Part shown: positions 8,547 to 18,069 of the stretch, one piece after another
Numbering within the stretch: the first letter of the stretch is position 1
How the letters are laid out: each line of letters opens with the position of its first letter
Assembly: GCF_003367705.1 (NCBI RefSeq)
Contig: NZ_CP031425.1
Span: 558,001 to 622,000 of the forward strand
Direction: 5' to 3'
Origin: Microbacterium foliorum
Lineage (GTDB): Bacteria > Actinomycetota > Actinomycetes > Actinomycetales > Microbacteriaceae
DNA: 64,000 bases
The notes under the pieces: model-generated
Seen by the model: the letters and a program-made list of their open reading frames with translations, nothing else
Database searches by the model: none
Told to the model about the DNA's origin: nothing
Program-made: the position numbers and the translations under genes

Positions 8547-10211
8547 TCAGACCGCGACGATCTGGATCAGGCAGTCGCCGACCTGCAGCGTCATGCCCGA
8601 TGTCAGCCCGAATCGCTGGTGCGGAGTCATCGGCCCCGACCGTCCGTCGGCCGTGCGCAGCGACGAGCCGTTGCCCGAGCCGAGGTCCTCGAACCAGGGC
8701 TCACCGTCGACCACCCCGAAGCGACCGTGCGTGCGCGACACCGAGCGGTCTCCGTCGGGCACTGCGACGAGCACGGCCTCGGCATGCTCTCCCTCGGGCA
8801 CACGCGGCGCGCGTCCGATGTACCCCAGCCCGGTGATCGGCACGGTCGTGCCGTCGGTGAACTGCAGGGCGACGACCGCCTGCGGCGCCTCCGAGGGCAC
8901 GGGGAGTGCGGTCGGCTGCGCATCGCTCGGCGTGGTCGGCGTAGCGGGAACAGCGGCGGAGGCGCCCGGACCAGCGGGCGCCTGGGCGGCGGGAGCGCCC
9001 GCCTGCGTCAGACGCGCGGCCGATCGTGTCGTGGGCCTCTCTGCGGGCGCCTGGGGCGCAGGCAGTGCCGACGCTGCGGCGGGCACCGCATCCACGACGG
9101 CGGGGAAAGGAGATCCCATCGGCGTCGATTCGACCACCGGCGTCACGACAGCAGGCGTCACGACAGCAGGTGTCACGACCGCGGGTGTCGGCACCGCAGG
9201 CTCACTCGGCGTGGCCGGCCCCTCGGTCGCAGGTGTCGAGGGGAGTGCGGACGGTCGGGCGCCGCGTCCCGCCACTCGGCGATACGTGAGCTCCGCATCG
9301 CCTCCGAGCACCAGCACGTCGCCCGGCACGAGGAAGTACGGGTTGTGCGCGCTCAGCTCGGTCTCGCTGCCGCCGAGGTGTCGTACCGACGCCCCGTTCG
9401 CGGAGCCCAGATCCTGCACCCACAGCTTCCCGTCCTCCACGCCGAAGGCGGCGTGGGTGCGCGAGAGCGAGCGGGTGCCGTCGGGCACGCGTACGAGGAT
9501 CGCGTCGGGAATGGTCTCCGGAGCGCGGGGCGCGCGGCCGATGTAGCCGAGGCCGGTGGCCTCGATCACGGTGCCGTCCGAGAGCTCGAACACGGCCACG
9601 CTGCCGGCATCGACGGGGTCGGAGACCGGTGCCGCGACGACCGGCTGCGACGGCGACAGCGGCGTCTGGCTGATGACCCCCGGCGCGGCCGCGATGACCC
9701 CTGCTGACGCATCGGGACCGGTGACCCTGGCTTCGAGATCCGGCGCGAGGAACATGCCGTCCGTCGCGGCGCTGCGGGTCTTGCGCACATCGATGACGCG
9801 GGCGCGCCCCAGGCCGTCGAGAACCCCTGCGGCTGCGAGGCCCACGGGCAGCAGCACGGGGATCACGTGCGCGAGGCCCATCACCAGGTTGCGCAGGAAC
9901 AGGCCGCGCGCACCGACGCTGGCATCCTTGTCGCGCTGCACGGTGCGCAGGCCGCAGATCAGGTTCCCGGGCGTCGCCCCGGTGTGGCCCTCCCACACCC
10001 AGCCGATGGCCCACAGCTCGATCACGGTCACGGCGACGAGCACGAGCGATCCGGTGAGCATCCAGACCAGCGTCGCGATGACCGCGATGATCCCGATGTC
10101 GATCAGGTAGGCGCCTGCGCGCTGGCCTGCGGTGGCGCGCACCCCCGGGGCAGCCGTGCGGACGGGGGATGCCGGTGGCCGCAGTCGCGCGGCCGGAGGG
10201 GCGATGGTCAT
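8547..10211 (-). CDS. RDD membrane protein with two FHA domains
   Basis: Residues about 25-145 form an RDD domain with membrane helices (AYLIDIGIIAVIATLVWMLT onward, with Gly-rich TPGNLICGLR). Two FHA domains follow, at about 205-305 (GYIGRAPRAPE, then SLSRTHAAFGV and DLGSANG) and about 455-550 (GYIGRAPRVPE, then SVSRTHGRFGV and DLGSGNGS). Both keep the G-R, S-R-x-H and N-G positions that bind phosphothreonine. An Ala/Pro/Thr/Val linker separates them, with VVTPA repeats. Its start overlaps the end of eccD as ATGA (10208-10211), so it is coupled to it. It probably recruits phosphorylated partners to the secretion machine at the membrane. Confidence 0.85.
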   Translation of the reverse strand: MTIAPPAARLRPPASPVRTAAPGVRATAGQRAGAYLIDIGIIAVIATLVWMLTGSLVLVAVTVIELWAIGWVWEGHTGATPGNLICGLRTVQRDKDASVGARGLFLRNLVMGLAHVIPVLLPVGLAAAGVLDGLGRARVIDVRKTRSAATDGMFLAPDLEARVTGPDASAGVIAAAPGVISQTPLSPSQPVVAAPVSDPVDAGSVAVFELSDGTVIEATGLGYIGRAPRAPETIPDAILVRVPDGTRSLSRTHAAFGVEDGKLWVQDLGSANGASVRHLGGSETELSAHNPYFLVPGDVLVLGGDAELTYRRVAGRGARPSALPSTPATEGPATPSEPAVPTPAVVTPAVVTPAVVTPVVESTPMGSPFPAVVDAVPAAASALPAPQAPAERPTTRSAARLTQAGAPAAQAPAGPGASAAVPATPTTPSDAQPTALPVPSEAPQAVVALQFTDGTTVPITGLGYIGRAPRVPEGEHAEAVLVAVPDGDRSVSRTHGRFGVVDGEPWFEDLGSGNGSSLRTADGRSGPMTPHQRFGLTSGMTLQVGDCLIQIVAV

Positions 10212-11563
10212 GAGAAGACCTCCAGGATCTGCCCAGCGATGCCGGAACCGTACAGCAGCGCCGCGGGGGCCAGGGCGAGGAACAGGCCCTCGACGATGTC
10301 ACCGGTGCGGGACCAGCCGAGGGAACGCCAATCCCGAGCCAGCGGCACGGTCAGCGAGGCGACGATCGCGCCGGCGATGATCACGACGACGGCGACGAGC
10401 AGGGCGCTCAGCTGCAGTGCGATCACCAGGGCCGCCGCAGAGGTCACGGCGACGACGGTTCCCGTGACGAGCGCGGCCGCCCGGGCGACCCCGTCGCGCA
10501 GCATCCGTGCGGTGAGCAGGAAGTAGCATCCGACGCCCAGCGCTCCGCCCAGGACGCACCACGTCTCGACCGAGGGTCCGGAGGTGTCTATCGACGCGGC
10601 CGTGACCACCACGGTGTAGATCGTCGACAGCAGAGCGAGTGCGCAGGCGATGACGATCCCCGCCTCGGACCTGCGGCGAGCGAGTTGGAACTGCCGACGT
10701 GCGGTGTCGGCTCCGACGGGGGACGGCTCCCGTGGAGGCGTCTGTCGAAGACCCTGCGCGTCGCGGATGACATAGGGCGTGTCGATGAGCTCGCTCGCGT
10801 CGACGTCGAGCGCGGCGGCGCGGATGAAATGGAAGACCGGCACGGCGCAGGCGACCTGTACGGCCGTGATCGCCACGGCGGGCACACCGGCGAGGAACGC
10901 GGCGGCGTTCAGCACCGCGAGCACCGACCACATCACCGCGATCACCGCGGTGGTCGCGGCGGCCAGCCGTCCGCGCATCAGCGCCTGCGCGTGACGCACG
11001 CAGGCGAGCGTGGCCCCCGTGACGAAGCCTGCGGCCATCATCGCGCCGGTGTCGTGGAAGACCGAGAGGGCGACCGCGCCGGCCGCGCCGCCGAGCACCG
11101 GCGCGACGAGGGCGACGTAGATGGTGGAGTCCCGCACCGGCTGGGCCAGCAACGTCAGCGCGCCGACGAGCAGCAGCACTGTCGCCACGGAGACGACGGT
11201 CGCCGACGGCATGATCACCGCGCACGACACGAGAACCATGGTGATCGCGAGCAGCAGAGCGAGCAGCAGGGTGTTCCGGCGAGGCTGCCCCGCGGTCGAC
11301 ACATCTGTCGCGGATGCCTCGGAGCCCGTCGTCTGCGCCGTCGCCGCGCGGTCGAACAGCCAGATCACGCCGCCGTCGCCGGGGATGACCGACACTTCGC
11401 TGTCGAGGTCGATCGCCGCCCCGGAGGTGGTCGTGCCGACGTACCGCTGCAGGTCGACGCCGCCGACCGTGAGCAGCTCTGCGACCGTCGAATCGGCGGG
11501 GACGACCAGGTCGTTGCGCCCGTTCGCATCAGCTACGGTGAGGCGTATCGTCTTCGCTGACAT
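10208..11563 (-). CDS. eccD: EccD-type ESX membrane protein
   Basis: The 451-aa product starts MSAKTIRLTVADANGRNDL. Residues about 1-85 fit the YukD/ubiquitin-like N-terminal domain of EccD. The remainder contains roughly eleven hydrophobic helices, as in the EccD channel component of ESX machines. Longer upstream starts in this frame would run antisense through eccC and are rejected; ATG at 11563 is the natural start. It is divergent from eccC, with only 84 bp between the two starts. EccD dimers form the periphery of the ESX membrane complex in mycobacteria; the same role here is inferred from the domain layout. Confidence 0.8.
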   Translation of the reverse strand: MSAKTIRLTVADANGRNDLVVPADSTVAELLTVGGVDLQRYVGTTTSGAAIDLDSEVSVIPGDGGVIWLFDRAATAQTTGSEASATDVSTAGQPRRNTLLLALLLAITMVLVSCAVIMPSATVVSVATVLLLVGALTLLAQPVRDSTIYVALVAPVLGGAAGAVALSVFHDTGAMMAAGFVTGATLACVRHAQALMRGRLAAATTAVIAVMWSVLAVLNAAAFLAGVPAVAITAVQVACAVPVFHFIRAAALDVDASELIDTPYVIRDAQGLRQTPPREPSPVGADTARRQFQLARRRSEAGIVIACALALLSTIYTVVVTAASIDTSGPSVETWCVLGGALGVGCYFLLTARMLRDGVARAAALVTGTVVAVTSAAALVIALQLSALLVAVVVIIAGAIVASLTVPLARDWRSLGWSRTGDIVEGLFLALAPAALLYGSGIAGQILEVFS

Positions 11564-11647
11564 CCTCGCCTCTCGATGTTCCGACGCACAATGCCGGTTC
11601 CGCGCGGCATCCTGACACAATAGTAGGTGACTCGAGGAGGGCCAGTC

Positions 11648-14600
11648 GTGAGCATCACCAGCAATCGCCGCGCGCCGAAACCGCCGGCAGGCGGACAGCT
11701 CACGCTGCAGCAGGCGCCCGAGCTGCCCAAGCCCGAGGGTGCGTCGAACACCCTGATGATGGCCCTGCCGATGGTGGGCAGCCTCGGATCGGTCGCGGTG
11801 CTCTCGCTCACTCAGGGCGGAGATGCGACCCGCACGTACATCATGGGCGGTCTGTTCCTCTTCATGGCCCTGTCGATGGTGGGCGGGCAGATGTGGCGGC
11901 AGAAGTCGCAGCACTCGACGAACGTCGAGAACACGCGACGCGAATACCTCGCCTACCTCTCCGAGACCCGAGACGCGGTGCGCGAGGTCGCCTCGCGGCA
12001 GCGCCGGTACGAGGAGTGGATGCTGCCCGCACCCGACTCGCTCCCCTTCGTCGCCGAGGAGGGATCCCGCGTGTGGGAACGCCCCGCCGGTGACCCGCAG
12101 TTCCTGGTGACCCGAGTGGGCACGGCCACTCAGCCGCTCGCCATGACGCTCGACGAGGCGCCCATCCCGCCGCTCGCCCAGCTCGACCCGGTGAGCGCAT
12201 CGGCGGCGCACCGCTTCGTGCTCACCCACGACCAGGTGCCCGACCTGCCGCTCGGACTCAACATCAGCACGTGTGCGCGCATCGAGGTCGTCGGCGACAT
12301 CGTGCGCGGGCGGGGGCTGGCCCGCGCCATGGTCTCGCATCTCACCACCTTCACCGCCCCCGAGGATCTGCAGGTCGCCGTCATCGCCTCGGCGGCCGAC
12401 CTGCCGTACTGGGAGTGGGCGAAGTGGCTGCCGCACGCGCAGTCCGACAGTCGCAAGGACGCCGTCGGCGGTGCCCGCCGCATCGGCTCGTCGTGGGCCG
12501 AGGTCGAGCCGCTGATCGCCGACATCCGCTCGCGCGGACCGGTCAGCGGTCGCGGCGGGGGCGCGATGCCTCACATCGTGGTCATCCTCGACGGCGTCGA
12601 ACTGCCCCAGGGCAACCTCCTCGACGAGGAGGGCGGCGTCGACGGCGTCACCGTCATCGACATCGCTCGCGAATGGGCGGAGCTCACCGACCCGCTCACC
12701 GTCCGCCTGATCCTCGACGGCGCCGACGGGGAGAAGCTCACTGTCGCCCGCCGCAGCATGGGCATGGTCCCGGCGAGCCCCGACTTCCTCGGGATCAGCT
12801 CGGCCGAAGCGGTGGCGCGGCGTCTCACCGGCCTCGGTGAGAGCGCTCAGGACGAGGAGGCGGGCGGCGCGCGCACGATCAGCGCCGAGCTGACCGATCT
12901 GCTGAACCTCCCCGATGTGCGGGACTTCGACCCGGATGTGGCCTGGAAGCCCCGCTCCGCGCGCGATCGCCTGCGAGTCCCGATCGGATTGACGAGCACC
13001 GGCCAGCCGATGATCCTCGACATCAAGGAATCCGCCCAGCAGGGCATGGGGCCGCACGGCATGCTCATCGGCGCCACCGGCTCGGGAAAGTCCGAGGTGC
13101 TGCGCACCCTGGTCCTCTCCCTGGCGATGACGCACTCGTCCGAAGCGCTGAACTTCGTGCTGATCGACTTCAAGGGCGGTGCGACCTTCGCGGGCATGGC
13201 GGATATGCCGCACGTCTCCGCCGTCATCACCAACCTCGGTGACGACCTCACTCTGGTCGACCGCATGCAGGACGCCATCCAGGGGGAGATGACCCGGCGC
13301 CAGGAGCTGCTGCGCGACGCCGGCAACTTCGCCAACGTCACCGACTACGAGGCCGCCCGCAGGGGCGGTCGCACCGACCTCAAGCCGCTGCCCGCGCTGC
13401 TGATCGTCGCCGACGAGTTCTCCGAGCTGCTCGCCGCGAAACCCGACTTCACCGAGCTGTTCGTCGCGATCGGCCGACTCGGCCGATCGCTGCAGGTGCA
13501 CCTCCTGCTCTCGACCCAGCGTCTGGAAGAGGGCAAGCTGCGCGGACTCGACTCCCACCTGTCGTACCGCATCGGTCTGAAGACGTTCTCCGGTGCCGAC
13601 TCGCGCGCGGTCATCGGCGTCCCCGACGCGTTCACACTTCCGGGCGGTGGCGGCCACGGCATCCTGAAATCGGATGCCGAGACCCTCACGCAGTTCCGCG
13701 CCGCGTACGTGTCGGCCCCTCCCAAGACCCGCCGGCGCAAGCCGGGCGCGACGGCTGAGGCAGACGGTTCAGGGGCGGAGGTCCGGGCGATCGAGGCCCG
13801 GTCGTTCACGGCCGCGCCGGTGCTCGAGCAGGAGAGCTCCGATGACCAGGCTCCCGCCCTCGACGTCGTGCGGGGCGAGGCGCCCGAGCAGCGGGTGACG
13901 TTCGACATCGCCGTCGCGCAGATGAAGGGTCGCAGCATGCCCGCCCACCAGGTGTGGCTGCCTCCGCTCGATGTGCCGGCGACGTTCGACGAGATGCTCG
14001 GCGATCTGGTCGAAGACCCGCAGCTCGGACTGATCTCGCCGCGCTGGCGACAGGCCGGCCCCCTCACGATTCCGCTGGGCACCGTGGACCGACCGCTCGA
14101 GCAGCGTCGCGATCGGCTGACGCTGACGCTCACCGGTGCGGGCGGTCACCTCGCGATCGTCGGCGGCGCGCGCAGCGGCAAGAGCACGCTCGCCCGCAGC
14201 GTCCTCACCGGCATCGCGCTGACGCACACTCCGCAGGAGGTGCAGTTCTACGTCATGGACTTCGGCGGGGGAACCTTCGTGCCGTTCGCCAAGATGGCCC
14301 ACGTCGCCGGCGTCGCCGGTCGCAACCAGCCCGACGTGCTGCGACGCATGTTCCAGGAGGTCGTCGGCATCGTCAACGCCCGCGAGCGCTATTTCACGGC
14401 GAACTCGATCGACTCGATCGAGACCTATCGGCGTCTGCGCGCGCAGGGGAAGGCCGACGACGGCTACGGCGACGTGTTCCTCATCATCGACGGATGGCCC
14501 ACGATCCGGGCCGAGTTCGACGAGATGGAGTTCGAGATCCAGTCGCTCGCGGGGCGGGCGCTCACCTTCGGCGTGCACATCGTGGCGACGACCTCTCGGT

Positions 14601-15637
14601 GGATGGACTTCCGCACCGCGATCCGCGACACGTTCGGTTCGAAGCTCGAGCTGCGCCTCGGCGACACCAGCGATTCGGAGATCGACCGCAAGGTCGCCGT
14701 CAACGTGCCGCTGAGCCGTCCCGGTCGCGGACTCGCTCCGTCGAAGCACCACATGCTCACCGCTCTGCCGCGCGTCGACGGCTCCGGCGATCCCGACACG
14801 CTCAGCGAGGGCGTCGAACACCTGATCGAGCGCGTGAACACGGCGTGGAAGGGTCCCCGCGGCCCCAAGCTGCGTCTGCTGCCCGAGATGCTCGAGCTCT
14901 CGGCACTGCAGCAGCTGGCTGCCGGCACCCCGCTGCAGAACCAGGTGCTGCTGGGCGTCGATGAGGCGGCGCTCGCCCCCTCCGCGTTCGATGTGCGGCG
15001 CAACCCGCACCTGTACCTGTTCGGCGACAGCCAGTCGGGCAAGTCGAGCTTCCTGCGCACGTTCGCGCACGAGGTGATGCGCACGACGACTCCTCAGTCG
15101 GCGCAGATCTTCGTCGTCGACTACCGGCGCGCCCTGCTGTCCGAGATCCCCGAGGAATACCTCGCCGGGTACTACACGACCGCGCAGCAGGCGTCGGAAG
15201 AGCTGGGAGGGCTCGCCGAGTACCTGCGAGGCCGCATGCCTGGGCCGGACATCACGCCCCAGCAGCTGCGAGACCGCTCGTGGTGGACGGGTGCAGAGGT
15301 CTACGTGCTCGTCGACGACTACGACCTCGTCAACACGCAATCGGGCAACCCGATCGCGGCGCTGCAGCCGCTCCTCGCCCAGGCGACGGACGTCGGGCTG
15401 CATCTGATCATCGCCCGCCGTTCCGGTGGCGCGTCGCGGGCGACGTTCGAGCCGGTCATGCAGACGCTGCGCGACCTCGCGGCTCCCGGCATCCTGCTCT
15501 CGGGCAGCCCCGACGAGGGGCCGCTGATCGGCAACGTGAAGGCCACGCCCGCCGTGCCGGGGCGTGCCAGGGTGATCACTCGCGAACGCGGACTCCAGAC
15601 CATGCAGCTCGCCTTCGCCCCGTCGTCGCACCCGTAG
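11648..15637 (+). CDS. eccC: EccC-type type VII secretion ATPase, fused Ca+Cb form
   Basis: This about 1329-aa protein is the motor of the ESX system. I chose GTG 11648 because GAGGAGG lies about 8 bp upstream; GTG 11627 is in frame but lacks one. Membrane helices lie at about residues 35-75, followed by a linker and three FtsK/SpoIIIE-type ATPase domains. Domain 1 has GATGSGKSE near 475 and Walker B LLIVADEFSELL near 585; domain 2 has GGARSGKST near 838 and a Walker B reading LIIDGW, without the usual Glu; domain 3 has GDSQSGKSS near 1125 and VLVDDYDLV. The single-chain, three-ATPase form resembles EssC/YukB more than the split mycobacterial EccCa/EccCb. It is followed by the WXG100 pair. 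Confidence 0.92.
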   Translation: MSITSNRRAPKPPAGGQLTLQQAPELPKPEGASNTLMMALPMVGSLGSVAVLSLTQGGDATRTYIMGGLFLFMALSMVGGQMWRQKSQHSTNVENTRREYLAYLSETRDAVREVASRQRRYEEWMLPAPDSLPFVAEEGSRVWERPAGDPQFLVTRVGTATQPLAMTLDEAPIPPLAQLDPVSASAAHRFVLTHDQVPDLPLGLNISTCARIEVVGDIVRGRGLARAMVSHLTTFTAPEDLQVAVIASAADLPYWEWAKWLPHAQSDSRKDAVGGARRIGSSWAEVEPLIADIRSRGPVSGRGGGAMPHIVVILDGVELPQGNLLDEEGGVDGVTVIDIAREWAELTDPLTVRLILDGADGEKLTVARRSMGMVPASPDFLGISSAEAVARRLTGLGESAQDEEAGGARTISAELTDLLNLPDVRDFDPDVAWKPRSARDRLRVPIGLTSTGQPMILDIKESAQQGMGPHGMLIGATGSGKSEVLRTLVLSLAMTHSSEALNFVLIDFKGGATFAGMADMPHVSAVITNLGDDLTLVDRMQDAIQGEMTRRQELLRDAGNFANVTDYEAARRGGRTDLKPLPALLIVADEFSELLAAKPDFTELFVAIGRLGRSLQVHLLLSTQRLEEGKLRGLDSHLSYRIGLKTFSGADSRAVIGVPDAFTLPGGGGHGILKSDAETLTQFRAAYVSAPPKTRRRKPGATAEADGSGAEVRAIEARSFTAAPVLEQESSDDQAPALDVVRGEAPEQRVTFDIAVAQMKGRSMPAHQVWLPPLDVPATFDEMLGDLVEDPQLGLISPRWRQAGPLTIPLGTVDRPLEQRRDRLTLTLTGAGGHLAIVGGARSGKSTLARSVLTGIALTHTPQEVQFYVMDFGGGTFVPFAKMAHVAGVAGRNQPDVLRRMFQEVVGIVNARERYFTANSIDSIETYRRLRAQGKADDGYGDVFLIIDGWPTIRAEFDEMEFEIQSLAGRALTFGVHIVATTSRWMDFRTAIRDTFGSKLELRLGDTSDSEIDRKVAVNVPLSRPGRGLAPSKHHMLTALPRVDGSGDPDTLSEGVEHLIERVNTAWKGPRGPKLRLLPEMLELSALQQLAAGTPLQNQVLLGVDEAALAPSAFDVRRNPHLYLFGDSQSGKSSFLRTFAHEVMRTTTPQSAQIFVVDYRRALLSEIPEEYLAGYYTTAQQASEELGGLAEYLRGRMPGPDITPQQLRDRSWWTGAEVYVLVDDYDLVNTQSGNPIAALQPLLAQATDVGLHLIIARRSGGASRATFEPVMQTLRDLAAPGILLSGSPDEGPLIGNVKATPAVPGRARVITRERGLQTMQLAFAPSSHP

Positions 15638-15708
15638 GAGCGGCGTCGCAGAGGTGTCGCAGAGCAGGGTGGGCAGAGCTACCCATGGGCATACGCGCAC
15701 GAGCGCCG

Positions 15709-15742
15709 TATGGTGTTACTTGTCACCGAAACATCGGTGACA
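15709..15742 (+). promoter_or_regulatory. Candidate promoter and 9-bp inverted repeat before the esx pair
   Basis: A -10-like TATGGT (15709-15714) is followed by TGTCACCGA (15721-15729), four bases, and its exact complement TCGGTGACA (15734-15742). The repeat falls in the early transcribed region and could be a repressor site or a 5' hairpin. The -35 is weak, so the promoter call is tentative. Confidence 0.4.
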
Positions 15743-15800
15743 CGGCCCTCCGGGGCTGACTCAGACAGGGCGGTTTCGCCCATACGACCAGGAGGTGACC

Positions 15801-16112
15801 GTGAGCGGAGAGATCTCTGCAGCGGATGGAGCCCTGCAGCGGGGCGCCGGTATCGTCAGCAGCTCGAAGCAGGACATCATCGGCGAACTGAACTCGATTC
15901 AGTCTCAGCTGTCAAGCATCGGATCGTCGTGGCAGGGCGCGGGGGCCGCGGCGTTCACACAGACGTTCCAGGCGTGGCAGGAGAAGTCCCGCCGCATCAC
16001 GAACGCTCTGGACGAGTTCGAGCAGAACCTGCGCGACTCGCAGTCGGCCTACACGCAGACCGACGACACGTCTGCGCAGTCGCAGAACAAGTTCATGGGC
16101 CGTCTCGGCTGA
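15801..16112 (+). CDS. WXG100 family protein (EsxB/EsxA-like), first of pair
   Basis: A 103-aa protein with the defining turn SSIGSSWQGAGAAAF (W-Q-G) between two helices and no signal peptide. I chose GTG 15801 because AGGAGG (15790-15795) ends 5 bp before it; GTG 15795 overlaps that site. WXG100 proteins form antiparallel helical-hairpin dimers and are exported by EccC, so it is presumed to dimerise with the next product. The pair lies directly downstream of eccC, as in many ESX loci. The usual C-terminal YxxxD/E export signal may be represented by AYTQTDDTS; this is tentative. Confidence 0.9.
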   Translation: MSGEISAADGALQRGAGIVSSSKQDIIGELNSIQSQLSSIGSSWQGAGAAAFTQTFQAWQEKSRRITNALDEFEQNLRDSQSAYTQTDDTSAQSQNKFMGRLG

Positions 16113-16131
16113 GACCGGAGGGAAAAAGATC

Positions 16132-16422
16132 ATGAGTGGTAACGGATACAAGATGCAGTTCGGCGCCGTCGACACGGCGGGTGCCGATCTCGTTCGCGGC
16201 GCGAACAACATCGACAACAAGCTCTCTCAGATGGAAGACGCGCTCAAGCCGCTTCAGGCGGACTGGACCGGTTCGGCATCCGAGGCGTACATCCAGGCGA
16301 AGGCCAAGTGGAACGCGGCCCTGACCGAGATGAAGGCGCTTCTGAACGACATCGGGCGTCAGGTCTCGCAGGACTCGCAGGACGGTCAGGCGAACGAGAA
16401 CAGGAACATGAACCGCTGGTGA
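16132..16422 (+). CDS. WXG100 family protein, second of pair
   Basis: A 96-aa helical-hairpin protein with the W-x-G turn in QADWTGSASEAYIQAKAKW. GGAGGGAAAA precedes ATG 16132. It is 19 bp after the first WXG100 gene and probably translated from the same message, giving a heterodimeric substrate as known for EsxA/EsxB. A strong terminator follows, so the esx pair ends its transcription unit here. The C-terminal tail (QANENRNMNRW) is unusually polar. Confidence 0.9.
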   Translation: MSGNGYKMQFGAVDTAGADLVRGANNIDNKLSQMEDALKPLQADWTGSASEAYIQAKAKWNAALTEMKALLNDIGRQVSQDSQDGQANENRNMNRW

Positions 16423-16439
16423 TCACGCGGTGAGAGTTC

Positions 16440-16477
16440 GAGCCGGCTGTCGCCCCTTCGGGGGTGACAGCCGGCTC
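16440..16477 (+). terminator. Terminator after the WXG100 pair
   Basis: A 17-bp stem (left arm GAGCCGGCTGTCGCCCC) closed by the stable tetraloop TTCG, with one G-T pair, followed by TCTCT. It ends the ESX cluster. Confidence 0.85.
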
Positions 16478-16531
16478 TCTCTGTGTCCGGGTGTCTGCGT
16501 GGGTACCGCGCGGTGCGACCGCGAGAGCGGC

Positions 16532-17002
16532 TCAGCGGGTGGCGTCGGCCAGGTGGCGAGCGTTGTGGCTCAGCACCTTGACGATGATGCCGTGGCTGCG
16601 CAGCTCCTTGGCGGTGCGCGCGCCCTCTTCGGCGTCACGCCCGAGGGCGTTGATGTTCGCCACGACGAGGACGTCGCCGGGCTTCAACGTCGCGATCAGG
16701 CGCGAGAGCCGGTCGCTCCAGGACTCGAGGATGTCGGGGGCCGGATGACGGAATCCCTCGATCGGCACCCCGAACCGGGTGAGGTCCTCACGCTGCTCGA
16801 CGACCGAGGGCATGCCCTCTCGCGAGACGACGAGCCCGACCAGGCGCGATCCGTCCGGGCGCGCGACCCAGAAATCGCGGTTCTGCTGCAGCTCGGTGAA
16901 GCACTTCGGGCACTCCGCGGCCGCGTGCGGCAGGTGCAGCGGACTCGTCAGGGCCTCGTCGACGGATGCCGTCGCCTTCATCGGATCGATCGTCTCGCTC
17001 AT
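16532..17002 (-). CDS. Degenerate serine-recombinase-like (resolvase N-terminal) protein
   Basis: The 156-aa protein aligns by eye with the catalytic domain of resolvase/invertase serine recombinases: LVGLVVSREGMPSVVEQREDL matches the strand with the nucleophilic Ser, and LKPGDVLVVANINALGRDAE matches the GD-x-L-V-V-x-x-x-D-R-L-G-R-D block. Three key residues are changed: the Arg two before the Ser is Val, and the D-R pair is N-A. Only the Ser and last Arg remain. No DNA-binding domain follows, and an extra AECPKC pair at the front may bind zinc. It is probably not an active recombinase; it may be a domesticated regulator. It stands alone between the ESX terminator and mdh. Confidence 0.55.
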   Translation of the reverse strand: MSETIDPMKATASVDEALTSPLHLPHAAAECPKCFTELQQNRDFWVARPDGSRLVGLVVSREGMPSVVEQREDLTRFGVPIEGFRHPAPDILESWSDRLSRLIATLKPGDVLVVANINALGRDAEEGARTAKELRSHGIIVKVLSHNARHLADATR

Positions 17003-17054
17003 CGCGCACCTCCGGGGTCCATTCTGCCCTGTCGGAGCCGCCCGTGGCGACCGT

Positions 17055-18044
17055 TCAGAGCATCCCGAGGGCGCGGACGGCCTCGCGTTCCTCGGTCAGC
17101 TCGGCGACGGATGCGTCGATGCGCGATCGCGCCCACTCGCTGACCTCGAGGCCCTCGACGATCCGCCATTCTCCGTCGACCGCCCGCACCGGGAACGACG
17201 AGATCAGGCCCTCGGGCACGCCATACTCGCCGTGGGAGACCACGCCCGCCGACGTCCAGTCGTCGGTGCCGTGCACCCAGTCGCGCACGTGCTCGATCGT
17301 CGCGTTCGCGGCCGACGCCACCGAAGACGATCCGCGCACCGCGATGATCTCGGCCCCGCGCTTCGCTACGCGGGGGATGAAGGTCTCGTCGAGCCAGACC
17401 GAGACGTCGCCGACGATGGTCTCGAGCGCCTCCGTCACCGGCCGTCCGGCGACCGTCGCGTGCGACACGTCGGGGAACTGCGTCGCGGAGTGATTGCCCC
17501 AGATCGGGACCCGGCGCACGGTGTCGACGGGCACCGCGAGTGTCTGCGCCAGCTGCGCCCTCGCGCGGTTCTCGTCGAGCCTGGTCAGCGCGCTGAAGCG
17601 TTCGGCGGGAACGCCGTCGGCCGAGGCCGCGGCGATGAGCGCGTTCGTGTTGGCCGGGTTCCCCACGACCGTGACACGCACACCGTCGGCCGCGTGCGCG
17701 GCGATCGCGGCACCCTGCGGGCCGAAGATGCCCGCGTTCGCGGCGAGGAGGTCACCGCGCTCCATGCCGGGGCCGCGAGGACGAGCGCCCACCAGCAGCG
17801 CCAGGTCGGCGCCGTCGAATCCCACGGCGGGGTCGTCGGTCACCTCGACCTGCTCGAGGAGGCCGAAGGCGCCGTCCTGCAGCTCGAGCGCCGCCCCCTC
17901 GGCCGCACCCAGCCCCTGAGGGATCTCCAGCAGTCGCAGCCGCACCTTCTCCTCCGGCCCGAGGAGGTCACCGGCGGCGATGCGGAACAGCAGCGCGTAT
18001 CCGATCTGTCCGCCGGCACCGGTCAGTGTGATCGTGGTCGTCAT
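17055..18044 (-). CDS. mdh: Malate dehydrogenase
   Basis: A 329-aa NAD-dependent dehydrogenase of the TCA cycle, interconverting malate and oxaloacetate in the cytoplasm. The N-terminus has the Rossmann glycine motif GAGGQIG (residues 9-15). The substrate-binding arginines occur in [12 protein letters not shown] and RLDENRA, and the catalytic His lies in [12 protein letters not shown]. Length and motif spacing match the Mdh family of the type used by actinobacteria. It is transcribed leftward and divergent from the zinc peptidase, with a triple direct repeat in the gap. Confident call. Confidence 0.96.
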   Translation of the reverse strand: MTTTITLTGAGGQIGYALLFRIAAGDLLGPEEKVRLRLLEIPQGLGAAEGAALELQDGAFGLLEQVEVTDDPAVGFDGADLALLVGARPRGPGMERGDLLAANAGIFGPQGAAIAAHAADGVRVTVVGNPANTNALIAAASADGVPAERFSALTRLDENRARAQLAQTLAVPVDTVRRVPIWGNHSATQFPDVSHATVAGRPVTEALETIVGDVSVWLDETFIPRVAKRGAEIIAVRGSSSVASAANATIEHVRDWVHGTDDWTSAGVVSHGEYGVPEGLISSFPVRAVDGEWRIVEGLEVSEWARSRIDASVAELTEEREAVRALGML

Positions 18045-18069
18045 GATCCGAGCCTACGTCCGTGCGGCG

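Noticed and set aside
10208..13657. Very long antisense extension of eccD through eccC
   Set aside because: The first 700 codons have Gly/Arg/Asp-rich shadow composition; the true protein starts at 11563.
16532..17002. Mobile element marked by a resolvase
   Set aside because: Catalytic residues are lost and there are no terminal repeats or transposase nearby.
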